Below, piece after piece: positions 8,653 through 17,191 of a stretch of DNA of 30,472 nt. The position numbers were made by a program, and so were the translations under genes. Source of the DNA: RGIG1934 sp045122895 (GTDB lineage: Bacteria; Bacillota; Clostridia; Lachnospirales; Lachnospiraceae). The stretch covers positions 1 to 30,472 of the forward strand of contig JBGVIE010000049.1 of NCBI GenBank assembly GCA_045122895.1, read 5' to 3'. The notes under the pieces are model-generated. The model made no database searches, was not told where the DNA came from, and saw nothing but the letters and a program-made list of their open reading frames with translations. Every line of letters begins with the position of its first letter. Position 1 is the stretch's first letter.

Positions 8653-10926
8653 GTGATAGTTATGGCAGAAACAGGTGAAGAAATTTCAACACATCGTGTG
8701 AAAGCACCGGAGGAATTTGAGAATCCGGATGAATTGTATCAGAAATTGATATGCTCAATACTTAAGTATCATCCATCAACGGATACATCGATGGTAGAGA
8801 AAGCGTACAATTTAGCAAGAAGTGCACATAAAGAGCAGAAGAGAAAATCGGGTGAACCATATATAATTCATCCTATTGCAGTAGGTATTATTTTAGCAGA
8901 GTTAGAGCTTGATAAAGAGACAATCGTAGCGGGTCTTCTTCATGATGTTGTGGAGGATACTGAATACACATATGAAGATATAGCAAGAGAGTTCAGTGAG
9001 GAAATTGCACTTCTTGTAGATGGTGTAACAAAGCTCACACAGCTGTCTTATGATGCTGACAAGATTGAAGTTCAGGCAGAGAATCTTCGTAAAATGTTCC
9101 TGGCGATGGCAAAGGATATCAGGGTAATACTTATTAAGCTTGCGGACAGACTTCACAATATGAGAACACTTGAATTTATGAAGCCTGAGAAGCAGAAGGA
9201 AAAAGCAAAAGAGACAATGGAAATCTATGCACCAATTGCACACAGGCTGGGTATTTCCAAGATTAAGATAGAATTAGATGATCTTGCACTCAGATATTTA
9301 AAGCCGGATGTATATTTTGATTTAATAGAGAAGACTACCAAAAGAAAAGCTTCCTGTGAAAAGTTTATTGAGGATACAGTGGCTGAGGTGGAAAATCATA
9401 TGCAAAAGGCAGGAATAGATGCCAAGGTAGCAGGAAGAGAAAAGCATCTGTTCAGTGTGTATCGAAAGATGATTAATCAGGACAAGACACTTGATCAGAT
9501 TTATGATTTGTTTGCAGTCAGAATATTGGTAGACAGTGTCAAGGACTGTTATGCGGCACTTGGTATAATCCACGAGATGTACAAGCCGATACCGGGAAGA
9601 TTTAAGGATTATATTGCCATGCCAAAGGCAAATATGTATCAGTCACTTCACACGACACTTATAGGTACCGGAGGTTTGCCTTTTGAGATTCAGATTAGAA
9701 CATATGAGATGCACAAAACTGCTGAATATGGTATCGCAGCTCATTGGAAATACAAAGAGGGAATTGATGGAAAGAACACCCAGAATGAAGAGGCAAAGCT
9801 TAGCTGGTTAAGGCAGATTCTTGAGTGGCAGAAGGAGATGTCAGATAATAGAGAGTTCTTAAGCTTATTAAAGAGTGACCTTGATCTTTTTTCAGAGAAT
9901 GTATATTGTTTTACACCATCAGGAGATGTATTAAATCTTCCAAACGGCTCTAATCCAATCGACTTTGCTTATGCAATACATACTGCAGTGGGTAACAGGA
10001 TGGTCGGTGCCAGAGTTAACGGCAAGATGGTTCCTATTGAGTACAAGATAAAAAACGGTGACAGAATCGAAGTAATTACATCGCAGAATTCGCCGGGACC
10101 GAGTAGAGACTGGCTTAATATTGTAAAGAGTACACAGGCAAAGAACAAGATTAACCAGTGGTTTAAGTCACAGCTCAAGGAGGACAATATTGCAAAAGGT
10201 CGAGAAATGCTTTTAAAATATTGTAAATCAAGAGCTATTGTATTGTCGGATTATACTAAGCCGGAGTTTATGGAAAAAGTATTTACAAAATACGGATTCA
10301 GGGACTGGGATTCAGTTCTTGCTGCAATAGGGCATGGTGGATTAAAAGAAGGACAGGTAATGAATAAACTTGTGGAAGAATATGAAAAGAACCACAAGAA
10401 GAAGCTTACAGATGAAGAAGTATTAGAGGCTGTGAGTGAGGGCAAGGAAAAGAAGGTTAAGAGATCAACAGGTGGAATCGTCGTTAAGGGAATTGATGAT
10501 GTTGCAGTTCGTTTTTCAAAATGCTGCAGTCCTGTACCGGGAGATGAAATTGTTGGTTTTGTTACCAGAGGAAGAGGTATATCTATCCACAGGACTGACT
10601 GCGTGAATATGATAAGCCTTCCGGAGCTTGAAAGAGCAAGAATGATTGAGGCAGAGTGGATGAAAGGCTGTGAAACAGGTGGCAGCAAATATAGTGCAGA
10701 GATTAAGATTTTTGCAAACAACAGAACAGGTATTCTTGCTGACCTTTCAAAAATCACCACTGAGAGAAAGATTGATGTCACTAATATGAATGTCAGAACC
10801 AGTAAGCAGGGACTGGCTACAATTACGATGGGATTTGAAATCGGAAGCGCAAAAGAGCTTAATAAGCTTATTGACAAGATGCGCAGTGTAGAGAGCATCC
10901 TTGATATTGAGAGAACAAGAAGCTAG
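8653..10926 (+). CDS. relA: Bifunctional (p)ppGpp synthetase/hydrolase (Rel, RelA/SpoT homologue)
   Basis: Rel makes and degrades the alarmone (p)ppGpp during the stringent response. An N-terminal HD hydrolase domain has His73, HD at 97-98, the ED pair at 101-102 and the LADRLHNMRTL motif (163-173), so hydrolysis should be active. The synthetase domain (about 235-365) has YDLFAVRI, the RFKD element at 316-319, YQSLHTT and the EIQIRT glutamate at 345. A TGS domain (about 415-475), a zinc-finger-like/helical part with CC near residue 632, and a C-terminal ACT domain complete the usual long Rel. The length of 757 residues is typical. The GTG at 8653 has AGGA seven bases upstream; the ATG at 8662 is the alternative and would shorten the protein by three residues. 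It has its own promoter and is followed eight bases later by the MBL gene. Confidence 0.96.
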   Translation: MIVMAETGEEISTHRVKAPEEFENPDELYQKLICSILKYHPSTDTSMVEKAYNLARSAHKEQKRKSGEPYIIHPIAVGIILAELELDKETIVAGLLHDVVEDTEYTYEDIAREFSEEIALLVDGVTKLTQLSYDADKIEVQAENLRKMFLAMAKDIRVILIKLADRLHNMRTLEFMKPEKQKEKAKETMEIYAPIAHRLGISKIKIELDDLALRYLKPDVYFDLIEKTTKRKASCEKFIEDTVAEVENHMQKAGIDAKVAGREKHLFSVYRKMINQDKTLDQIYDLFAVRILVDSVKDCYAALGIIHEMYKPIPGRFKDYIAMPKANMYQSLHTTLIGTGGLPFEIQIRTYEMHKTAEYGIAAHWKYKEGIDGKNTQNEEAKLSWLRQILEWQKEMSDNREFLSLLKSDLDLFSENVYCFTPSGDVLNLPNGSNPIDFAYAIHTAVGNRMVGARVNGKMVPIEYKIKNGDRIEVITSQNSPGPSRDWLNIVKSTQAKNKINQWFKSQLKEDNIAKGREMLLKYCKSRAIVLSDYTKPEFMEKVFTKYGFRDWDSVLAAIGHGGLKEGQVMNKLVEEYEKNHKKKLTDEEVLEAVSEGKEKKVKRSTGGIVVKGIDDVAVRFSKCCSPVPGDEIVGFVTRGRGISIHRTDCVNMISLPELERARMIEAEWMKGCETGGSKYSAEIKIFANNRTGILADLSKITTERKIDVTNMNVRTSKQGLATITMGFEIGSAKELNKLIDKMRSVESILDIERTRS

Positions 10927-10934
10927 AGGTAATT

Positions 10935-11543
10935 ATGAAAGTAACGAATATGGTATTAGGACCAATATCTACAAACACGTATATTGCGTACAATGAAGAG
11001 ACGAGGGAGTGCTTTGTAGTAGATCCGGCGGCTGCGTGTCACATGATAGTATCTAAGATTGAAGAACTTGAACTGACACCTGTAGCTGTTTTATTAACAC
11101 ATGGACATTTTGACCATATAGGTGCTGCAGACGAGCTTAGAGCACATTTTGGAATCAAAATATATGCCATGGGGGAAGAAAAGCAAATTCTGGAGACAGA
11201 TAATAATCTTGGGCATATGATTAGAAAGCCATTGACATTATCTGCTGATGAATTCTTGTGTGATGGGGAGGAGTTAACGTTAATCGGTGAGAATATAAGA
11301 GTAATTGGCACGCCGGGACATACAATAGGGAGCTGTTGCTATTATATTCAGGCGGGCAAGACTTTATTTAGTGGGGATACTCTGTTTTGTAATTCCCATG
11401 GGAGATATGATTTTCCAACAGGAAGTTATAGTGACATAATATCGTCAATCAAAGATAAATTGCTAAAGCTTCCTGATGATGTAAGAGTGTTACCGGGACA
11501 TGGGGATGAGACTACCATAGGATTTGAAAGAGGTAATTATTAA
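10935..11543 (+). CDS. MBL-fold metallo-hydrolase (glyoxalase II-like)
   Basis: This compact 202-residue metallo-beta-lactamase-fold hydrolase has the full di-metal set: THGHFDH (His56, His58, Asp60, His61), GTPGHT (His129), SGDTLF (Asp148) and PGHGDET (His189). Such small proteins often hydrolyse thioesters such as S-lactoylglutathione analogues, but the exact substrate cannot be read from sequence. AGAGG lies five bases before the ATG. It sits between rel and hemZ, with its stop one base before the hemZ ATG. Homologues beside rel are, to my recollection, common in Clostridia. The fold is certain, the substrate is open. Confidence 0.9.
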   Translation: MKVTNMVLGPISTNTYIAYNEETRECFVVDPAAACHMIVSKIEELELTPVAVLLTHGHFDHIGAADELRAHFGIKIYAMGEEKQILETDNNLGHMIRKPLTLSADEFLCDGEELTLIGENIRVIGTPGHTIGSCCYYIQAGKTLFSGDTLFCNSHGRYDFPTGSYSDIISSIKDKLLKLPDDVRVLPGHGDETTIGFERGNY

Positions 11544-11544
11544 A

Positions 11545-13062
11545 ATGATCTATATCAGATTTGAAAATGAATTTAATTTTGAATATGATATTCAGGCATT
11601 GATAAGAGGATTTTATCCCGGTGAGGAGCTTAAAAGCATAATGCCGGGAGAAGCGTTGGTGGCAGAAGCGTGTGATGAAACAGTAAAGTTTGTCATGAGC
11701 TTCTGTTATTTAGTGTGTGAGGATGCTGCGAATAGAGATAAATTAATATTAAAGGTTTACGACAGAGAATTAAATCTAACAAAAGAAGTCTGTGTATTTA
11801 CTGATTATTCGGATAGAGTGGAGACGAAAAATATTCTAAAAAGGCTTATATATGATGTGCTTTATGAGATTACAGGAAAGACACTTCCCTGGGGTACATT
11901 ATCAGGTATAAGACCAACAAAGATTACAAGCAAAATGCTTGCCGACGGCATGAGCAAAGAGGATGTTAAAAGAAGAATAAAAGATACATATTACATATCT
12001 GACAAAAAGGCTGACCTTAGTATTAAGGTAAGTGAGAATGAGCTTAACATTTTAAGGGATATTGATTATAAAAGAGGTTATAGTGTGTATATCGGTATTC
12101 CGTTTTGCCCTACAACATGCCTTTATTGTTCCTTCACATCATACCCGATATCAGCATATAAAAAAATGGTGAAGGGTTATCTTGATGCTGTGATAAAAGA
12201 GATTGATTTTGTATCAAAAGAATTTGCAGATATGCATATGAATACAATATATATTGGCGGCGGAACACCGACAACGCTTGAGCCGGATATGCTTGATTAT
12301 CTAATGACAGCAATTAGAGAAAAATTAGATTTTTCACATAATCTTGAATTTACAGTTGAGGCTGGAAGGCCAGACAGTATAACACGTGAAAAGCTTGAGG
12401 TTCTGAAAAAACATAATGTTACAAGGATTTCCGTAAACCCTCAGACTATGAAACAGAAGACTCTTGATATTATTGGAAGAAGACATACTGTTGAACAGGT
12501 CCGGGAAGCATTTTTGATGGCGAGAGAAGCGGGCTTTGACAATATCAATATGGATTTTATTGTTGGACTTCCTGAGGAGACTATTGATGATATAAGAATG
12601 ACTATGGAAGAGACAAAACTTTTAAAGCCAGACAGTATAACAATTCATTCCCTTGCGGTAAAGAGGGCTGCAAGGCTTAATATTTTTAAAGAAGAGTATG
12701 ACAGATATGCGTATAACAATAGTGAAGAGATAATGACTCTTACGTACAATAGTGCGGCAGAGATGGGAATGGAACCATATTATCTTTACAGGCAGAAAAA
12801 TATGACCGGGAATATGGAGAATGTTGGATATTCTGTTCCCGGAAAAGCAGGGATATATAATATTTTGATTATGGAGGAGAAACATCCGATAATTGCACTT
12901 GGAGCAGGAGCATCCACAAAGATTGTATATCCTGGGGAAGAGAAGATAGAGAGAGTGGAAAATGTTAAGGACGTTAAAGAATACATAAGCAGAGTTGATG
13001 AAATGATTGAAAGAAAAAGAAAGGCTGTATGTGAATGGAAAAAGAGTTTGAAGACATCTTAG
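11545..13062 (+). CDS. hemZ: HemZ, coproporphyrinogen III dehydrogenase-like radical SAM enzyme
   Basis: This radical SAM protein of the HemN/HemW superfamily has the long N-terminal extension typical of HemZ. The cluster motif CPTTCLYC (Cys188, Cys192, Cys195) binds the 4Fe-4S cluster, and IYIGGGTPT is the SAM-binding glycine motif. LPWGTLSGIRPTKI before the barrel is characteristic of HemZ. The length of 505 residues matches the Bacillus subtilis protein. The proposed role is oxygen-independent decarboxylation of coproporphyrinogen III, although many HemZ proteins are untested and some relatives act in haem transfer. No other haem gene is in the window. The ATG at 11545 directly follows the MBL stop, with AGAGG 11 bases upstream; a TTG at 11524 is less likely. 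The 3' end overlaps the HD-GYP gene by 28 bases. Confidence 0.88.
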   Translation: MIYIRFENEFNFEYDIQALIRGFYPGEELKSIMPGEALVAEACDETVKFVMSFCYLVCEDAANRDKLILKVYDRELNLTKEVCVFTDYSDRVETKNILKRLIYDVLYEITGKTLPWGTLSGIRPTKITSKMLADGMSKEDVKRRIKDTYYISDKKADLSIKVSENELNILRDIDYKRGYSVYIGIPFCPTTCLYCSFTSYPISAYKKMVKGYLDAVIKEIDFVSKEFADMHMNTIYIGGGTPTTLEPDMLDYLMTAIREKLDFSHNLEFTVEAGRPDSITREKLEVLKKHNVTRISVNPQTMKQKTLDIIGRRHTVEQVREAFLMAREAGFDNINMDFIVGLPEETIDDIRMTMEETKLLKPDSITIHSLAVKRAARLNIFKEEYDRYAYNNSEEIMTLTYNSAAEMGMEPYYLYRQKNMTGNMENVGYSVPGKAGIYNILIMEEKHPIIALGAGASTKIVYPGEEKIERVENVKDVKEYISRVDEMIERKRKAVCEWKKSLKTS

Positions 13063-13589
13063 AGAATGCCATCTCACATGGGATATGTGTAAGCAATCTG
13101 GCTTATGCAATTGGAAAAGAGATGGAGTTAGAGGAAGAGATTTGTTATGAGCTTGCAATGGCAGGTTTGCTTCATGATATTGGCAAAATCAGACTTGCAG
13201 CATTTTTGTACGACCATGACGAGAATAGGACGCATGTAGAGAAAATGGCATATACAAGGATGCACTCACAGTTGAGCTATGACATAGTAAAAGAAAAGAA
13301 ATTTTCAGAATTTGTTCAGGAGAGTGTTCTCTATCATCATGAAAATTACGATGGTTCTGGCTATCCCGGTAATTTAAAAGGTGAAGAAATACCGATAGGT
13401 GCGAGAATTTTGCGAGTATGTGATGTGTTTGGTGCACTTATTTCTGACAGATACTACAGGAAGGCGTTTCCACCTGAAACGGCGTTAGAGCTTATGATAG
13501 ATGAAGTGACAAATTTTGATATGAAAATATTTTTAGCATTTCAGAGAGTAATTAATACGCATGATATTGAAAAGCTGATGGGAATATAA
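13035..13589 (+). CDS. Stand-alone HD-GYP domain protein (possible cyclic-di-GMP phosphodiesterase)
   Basis: This 184-residue protein is almost only an HD-GYP domain. It has LLHDIGK (His47, Asp48), a paired histidine HHENYDGSGYP (101-111, with the GYP signature), GEEIPIGARILRVCD and a final Asp130. HD-GYP proteins usually hydrolyse cyclic-di-GMP or related dinucleotides using two or three metal ions. It lacks the receiver or sensor domains that normally control such domains and has no membrane segment, so regulation would be through expression or a partner. The 28-base overlap with hemZ suggests coupling. AAAGG lies about ten bases before the ATG. The substrate is uncertain because many short HD-GYP-like proteins have not been tested. 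Confidence 0.86.
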   Translation: MEKEFEDILENAISHGICVSNLAYAIGKEMELEEEICYELAMAGLLHDIGKIRLAAFLYDHDENRTHVEKMAYTRMHSQLSYDIVKEKKFSEFVQESVLYHHENYDGSGYPGNLKGEEIPIGARILRVCDVFGALISDRYYRKAFPPETALELMIDEVTNFDMKIFLAFQRVINTHDIEKLMGI

Positions 13590-13594
13590 AGTGC

Positions 13595-13623
13595 TTGATA
13601 AATACGCATAATTATTCTAAAAT
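13595..13623 (+). promoter_or_regulatory. Sigma-A-type promoter for aspS-glyA
   Basis: TTGATA (13595-13600) and TAAAAT (13618-13623) are separated by 17 bases, in the 68-base gap before aspS. The predicted start near 13630 leaves a leader of under 30 bases, too short for a T-box. Confidence 0.6.
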
Positions 13624-13657
13624 ATACAATTAGTTACAAATAAAGGAGATTTTAATT

Positions 13658-15469
13658 ATGGCTGAATCAATGAGAGGACTTAAAAGAAGTCACAGATGTA
13701 CAGAAGTATCAAATAAAAATATAGGTGAAACAGTTACCGTAATGGGATGGGTTCAGAAGAGAAGAAACCTTGGAAGCCTGATTTTTATTGATTTAAGAGA
13801 CCGTTCAGGAATACTTCAGTTAGTGTTCGATGAGAATTGTGTTCATAGTGAAGGCTTTGCGAAGGCTGAGACACTTAGAAATGAATTCGTTATTGCAGCA
13901 GTTGGTAAGGTTCAAAAAAGAGAAGGGGCTGTGAATGACAATCTTAAGACAGGTGATATTGAGATTGTTGTGTCAGAACTTAGAATTTTATCAGAAGCTT
14001 TAACACCACCATTTCCAATCGAAGATGGTGCTAATACCAAGGATGAATTAAGACTTAAATATAGATATCTCGATTTAAGAAAGCCAAGACTTCAGAGAAA
14101 TCTTAAAGTAAGAAGTGAGATAACAACTTTAGTCAGATCATTTTTGGCAGAAGAAGGTTTCTTAGAAATTGAGACACCGATGCTTACAAAGAGTACTCCG
14201 GAAGGAGCAAGAGATTATCTTGTACCAAGCCGAGTACATCCCGGAACATTTTATGCTCTACCACAGTCACCGCAGTTGTTTAAGCAGTTACTTATGTGCT
14301 CCGGATACGACAGGTATCTTCAGATTACCAAATGCTTCAGAGATGAAGATCTTCGTGCAGACAGACAGCCGGAATTTACTCAGATAGATATGGAATTATC
14401 ATTTGTTGATGTAGATGATGTAATCGATGTAAACGAAAGATTACTCCAGAAGTTATGGAAAGACATTCTTGGAGTAGATATACCTGTTCCGTTTAAGAGA
14501 ATGACATGGCAGGAAGCTATGGACAGATATGGTTCAGACAAGCCGGATACAAGATTTGGTATGGAGCTTAAGAATGTATCAGAGGTTGTGAAGAATTGTG
14601 GATTTGGAGTGTTTACGGGCGCACTTGAAAATGGCGGTTCAGTCAGAGGTATTAATGTATCTGGTCAGGGAGCTATGCCACGTAAGAAAATAGATGCACT
14701 TGTAGAATTTGCAAAGACATATGGTGCAAAAGGTCTTGCTTATCTTGCGGTTAATGAAGACGGAACATATAAGTCTTCATTTGCAAAATTCATGACAGAA
14801 GAAGAACTTAAAGCTCTGGTAGAAGCAATGGAAGGTAAGCCTGGAGATTTGTTACTCTTTGCTGCAGATAAGGACAGTGTTGTATATGCAGTACTTGGAG
14901 CACTTCGATGTGAAATGGCAAGTCAGCTTGGATTGTTAGATAAGGATACATTTAATTTCCTGTGGATTACAGAGTTCCCATTACTTGAGTATTCAGAAGA
15001 ACAGGGCAGATATGTAGCTATGCATCACCCATTTACAATGCCGATGGAGGAAGATCTTGAGTACTTAGACAGTGATCCGTCAAGAGTAAGAGCTAAAGCT
15101 TACGATATCGTTCTTAACGGAACTGAGCTTGGCGGAGGTAGTGTGAGAATCCATCAGGATGATATACAGGAAAAGATGTTTGAGGTACTTGGATTTACAA
15201 AAGAGCAGGCATACGACAGATTTGGATTCCTTCTCAATGCGTTTAAGTACGGTGTTCCACCACATGCAGGTCTTGCGTTTGGTCTTGACAGACTTGTAAT
15301 GCATATGGTTAAGGAAGATAATATTCGTGATACTATTGCGTTCCCTAAAGTGAAAGATGCATCATGTCTCATGACAAATGCACCGGATGTGGTAGATGTA
15401 AAACAGTTGGAGGAGCTTTCGATTGCCATTGATATTCAGGAAGAGGAAAGGGAAGAAGAGGAAGAATAA
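13658..15469 (+). CDS. aspS: Aspartyl-tRNA synthetase
   Basis: This class II aminoacyl-tRNA synthetase charges tRNA with aspartate. An N-terminal OB-fold (about 1-110, with VMGWVQKRRNLGSLIFIDLR) binds the anticodon. Class II motif 1 follows, then motif 2 (FRDEDLRADRQPEFTQID), a bacterial GAD insertion domain (about 290-420) and motif 3 (GLAFGLDRL). The length of 603 residues is typical of the bacterial type. The C-terminus ends in a run of glutamates. An AAAGGAG site precedes the ATG. Whether it also charges tRNA-Asn cannot be decided here. Its stop overlaps the next ATG by one base. Confidence 0.97.
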   Translation: MAESMRGLKRSHRCTEVSNKNIGETVTVMGWVQKRRNLGSLIFIDLRDRSGILQLVFDENCVHSEGFAKAETLRNEFVIAAVGKVQKREGAVNDNLKTGDIEIVVSELRILSEALTPPFPIEDGANTKDELRLKYRYLDLRKPRLQRNLKVRSEITTLVRSFLAEEGFLEIETPMLTKSTPEGARDYLVPSRVHPGTFYALPQSPQLFKQLLMCSGYDRYLQITKCFRDEDLRADRQPEFTQIDMELSFVDVDDVIDVNERLLQKLWKDILGVDIPVPFKRMTWQEAMDRYGSDKPDTRFGMELKNVSEVVKNCGFGVFTGALENGGSVRGINVSGQGAMPRKKIDALVEFAKTYGAKGLAYLAVNEDGTYKSSFAKFMTEEELKALVEAMEGKPGDLLLFAADKDSVVYAVLGALRCEMASQLGLLDKDTFNFLWITEFPLLEYSEEQGRYVAMHHPFTMPMEEDLEYLDSDPSRVRAKAYDIVLNGTELGGGSVRIHQDDIQEKMFEVLGFTKEQAYDRFGFLLNAFKYGVPPHAGLAFGLDRLVMHMVKEDNIRDTIAFPKVKDASCLMTNAPDVVDVKQLEELSIAIDIQEEEREEEEE

Positions 15470-15795
15470 TGGGGTATAAAAGTATATATAATGCTGAGGA
15501 TAAGAATGAGGCTGCTCTTATTGTAGAGGCATTAAACAGCTATGGAATCAACAGTTATACGAAGACAGAAGGGGCTTTGGACTACCTTGTGATAAAAGGT
15601 GGTATGTCAGTTTTTGGTGAGGGTATATATGTTGATGAAGCTGATGAAAAAAAAGCAAAAGAGATAGCAAAACAGATATCCAAAAAAGGGGTTGTAAAGT
15701 CCAATAGACTTGGAAATTACAGAAGAATTGAAGCGAGGGCTACGCTTATTATTCTTGTATTGATTTTTGTATATTTAATTATAAACTTTTCATAA
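15469..15795 (+). CDS. Small DUF2007-like protein with C-terminal membrane segment
   Basis: The 108-residue product has an N-terminal alpha/beta part (about 1-70) resembling the DUF2007 'putative signal-transducing protein' domain: a start like YKSIYNAEDKNEAALI, a helix over a short unit, then a strand with VIKGG and GIYVDEADEKKAKEI. It ends in one hydrophobic span (ATLIILVLIFVYLIINF, about 90-106), so it is probably tail-anchored with the soluble part in the cytoplasm. The function is not known. It starts in a TAATG overlap with aspS and ends 15 bases before glyA, so it is co-expressed with both. Confidence 0.72.
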   Translation: MGYKSIYNAEDKNEAALIVEALNSYGINSYTKTEGALDYLVIKGGMSVFGEGIYVDEADEKKAKEIAKQISKKGVVKSNRLGNYRRIEARATLIILVLIFVYLIINFS

Positions 15796-15797
15796 TT

Positions 15798-15802
15798 GGA
15801 GG
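15798..15802 (+). promoter_or_regulatory. Ribosome binding site deciding the glyA start
   Basis: GGAGG sits eight bases before the ATG at 15811 and inside the frame of the longer TTG alternative at 15796. Confidence 0.75.
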
Positions 15803-15810
15803 TAATTTTT

Positions 15811-17052
15811 ATGTTTTCATTTGAAGAAGTACAGAATTTTGATCCTGAAGTTGCACAGGCAATGACACAGGAACTTGACAGACAGAGAGATCATATCGAA
15901 TTGATTGCATCAGAGAATATTGTTAGTAAGGCAGTTATGGCAGCTATGGGAAGTCACTTAACTAACAAGTATGCTGAAGGATATTCAGGAAAGAGATACT
16001 ACGGTGGATGTGAATACGTAGATATTGTAGAGACACTTGCTATTGAAAGAGCAAAGAAGTTATTTGGATGTGAATATGTTAATGTGCAGCCACATTCAGG
16101 TGCACAGGCTAATATGGCTGTATTCTTTGCAATGTTGAAGCCGGGAGATACAGTGATGGGTATGAACCTTGCACATGGTGGACATCTTACACATGGTAGT
16201 CCTGTAAATATGTCAGGTGCATATTTTAACATTGTTCCTTATGGTGTTAATGATGATGGATTTATTGATTATGATGAACTTAGACGTATAGCAATTGAAT
16301 CTAAGCCAAAGCTTATTGTTGCTGGTGCCAGTGCATATGCAAGAGAAATTGATTTCAAGAAGTTTAGAGAAGTTGCAGATGAAGTTGGTGCATATCTTAT
16401 GGTAGATATGGCACACATAGCAGGTCTTGTAGCAGCGGGCTTACATATGAGCCCAATTCCTTATGCTGATGTAGTTACAACTACAACACATAAGACACTT
16501 AGAGGACCAAGAGGTGGCATGATTCTGTGCAAGAGCGAAGAATTTGCAAAAGAGATAAACTTTAACAAGGCTGTTTTCCCAGGTATCCAGGGTGGACCAC
16601 TTATGCATGTAATAGCAGCTAAGGCTGTATGTTTTAAGGAAGCCCTTGACGACAGCTTTAAGGTATATATGACAGGCGTTAAGAATAATGCAAAAGCACT
16701 TGCAAAGGGACTTACAGACAGAGGATTTGATTTAGTATCAGGCGGTACAGACAATCATCTTATGCTTGTTGATTTAAGAAGTAAGAACGTAACAGGTAAA
16801 GAGTGTGAAAAGCTTTTAGATGCTGCAAAGATTACATGTAATAAGAATGCTATTCCAAATGATCCGCAGAAACCATTTGTAACAAGTGGTATAAGACTTG
16901 GAACACCTGCTGTAACATCAAGAGGTATGGTGGAAGCTGATATGGATACAATTGCAGAAGCTATTTCATTATTAGTTAACGATGTAGAAGCTAACAAAGA
17001 TGAAGCGATGAGATTGGTTAAGACATTAACTGATAAATATCCGATTTATTAA
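15811..17052 (+). CDS. glyA: Serine hydroxymethyltransferase
   Basis: This cytoplasmic PLP enzyme interconverts serine and glycine and loads one-carbon units on tetrahydrofolate. The PLP lysine is Lys228 in VTTTTHKTLRGPRGG; other motifs are IASENIVS, SGKRYYGGCEYVD and PHSGAQANMA. The length of 413 residues is typical. I chose the ATG at 15811 because GGAGG at 15798-15802 is eight bases upstream; the frame can be extended to a TTG at 15796 but that would place the ribosome binding site inside the gene. A strong terminator follows. Its folate chemistry links functionally, though not in an operon, to folC and folP further along. Confidence 0.97.
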   Translation: MFSFEEVQNFDPEVAQAMTQELDRQRDHIELIASENIVSKAVMAAMGSHLTNKYAEGYSGKRYYGGCEYVDIVETLAIERAKKLFGCEYVNVQPHSGAQANMAVFFAMLKPGDTVMGMNLAHGGHLTHGSPVNMSGAYFNIVPYGVNDDGFIDYDELRRIAIESKPKLIVAGASAYAREIDFKKFREVADEVGAYLMVDMAHIAGLVAAGLHMSPIPYADVVTTTTHKTLRGPRGGMILCKSEEFAKEINFNKAVFPGIQGGPLMHVIAAKAVCFKEALDDSFKVYMTGVKNNAKALAKGLTDRGFDLVSGGTDNHLMLVDLRSKNVTGKECEKLLDAAKITCNKNAIPNDPQKPFVTSGIRLGTPAVTSRGMVEADMDTIAEAISLLVNDVEANKDEAMRLVKTLTDKYPIY

Positions 17053-17061
17053 TATAATCAG

Positions 17062-17103
17062 AAAAAGACATTTCCGGACATATAAGTTTGGAACTGTCTT
17101 TTT
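17062..17103 (+). terminator. Intrinsic terminator after glyA
   Basis: Bases 17062-17079 pair with 17086-17103 around a six-base loop, giving an 18-position stem with one mismatch (17071/17094) and two G-U pairs. The base of the stem is AAAAAGACA against TGTCTTTTT, so the right arm itself supplies the T run. Confidence 0.85.
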
Positions 17104-17136
17104 AGAATATGTGTGTTTGCAATGTAAGTGACGGAA

Positions 17137-17165
17137 TTGATTTACGTGATATGTTGCAATATACT
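17137..17165 (+). promoter_or_regulatory. Promoter for the BspA-like lipoprotein gene
   Basis: TTGATT (17137-17142) and TATACT (17160-17165) are separated by 17 bases, between the glyA terminator and the gene. This leaves a leader of about 20 bases containing the GGAGG at 17181-17185. Confidence 0.5.
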
Positions 17166-17191
17166 GCAATAGTAGGAAAGGGAGGTAGTCT

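Noticed and set aside
10251..10898. 215-codon open frame on the minus strand opposite the 3' part of rel
   Set aside because: It is a mirror frame of a highly conserved gene, has low-complexity Ser/Leu/Ile-rich composition and no family motifs.
12622..13158. 178-codon minus-strand frame across hemZ and the HD-GYP gene
   Set aside because: It lies antisense to two well-supported genes, with Cys/His/Phe-rich composition typical of a shadow frame.
13590..13657. T-box leader before aspS
   Set aside because: The gap is 68 bases and the predicted leader under 30; no T-box sequence or terminator hairpin.
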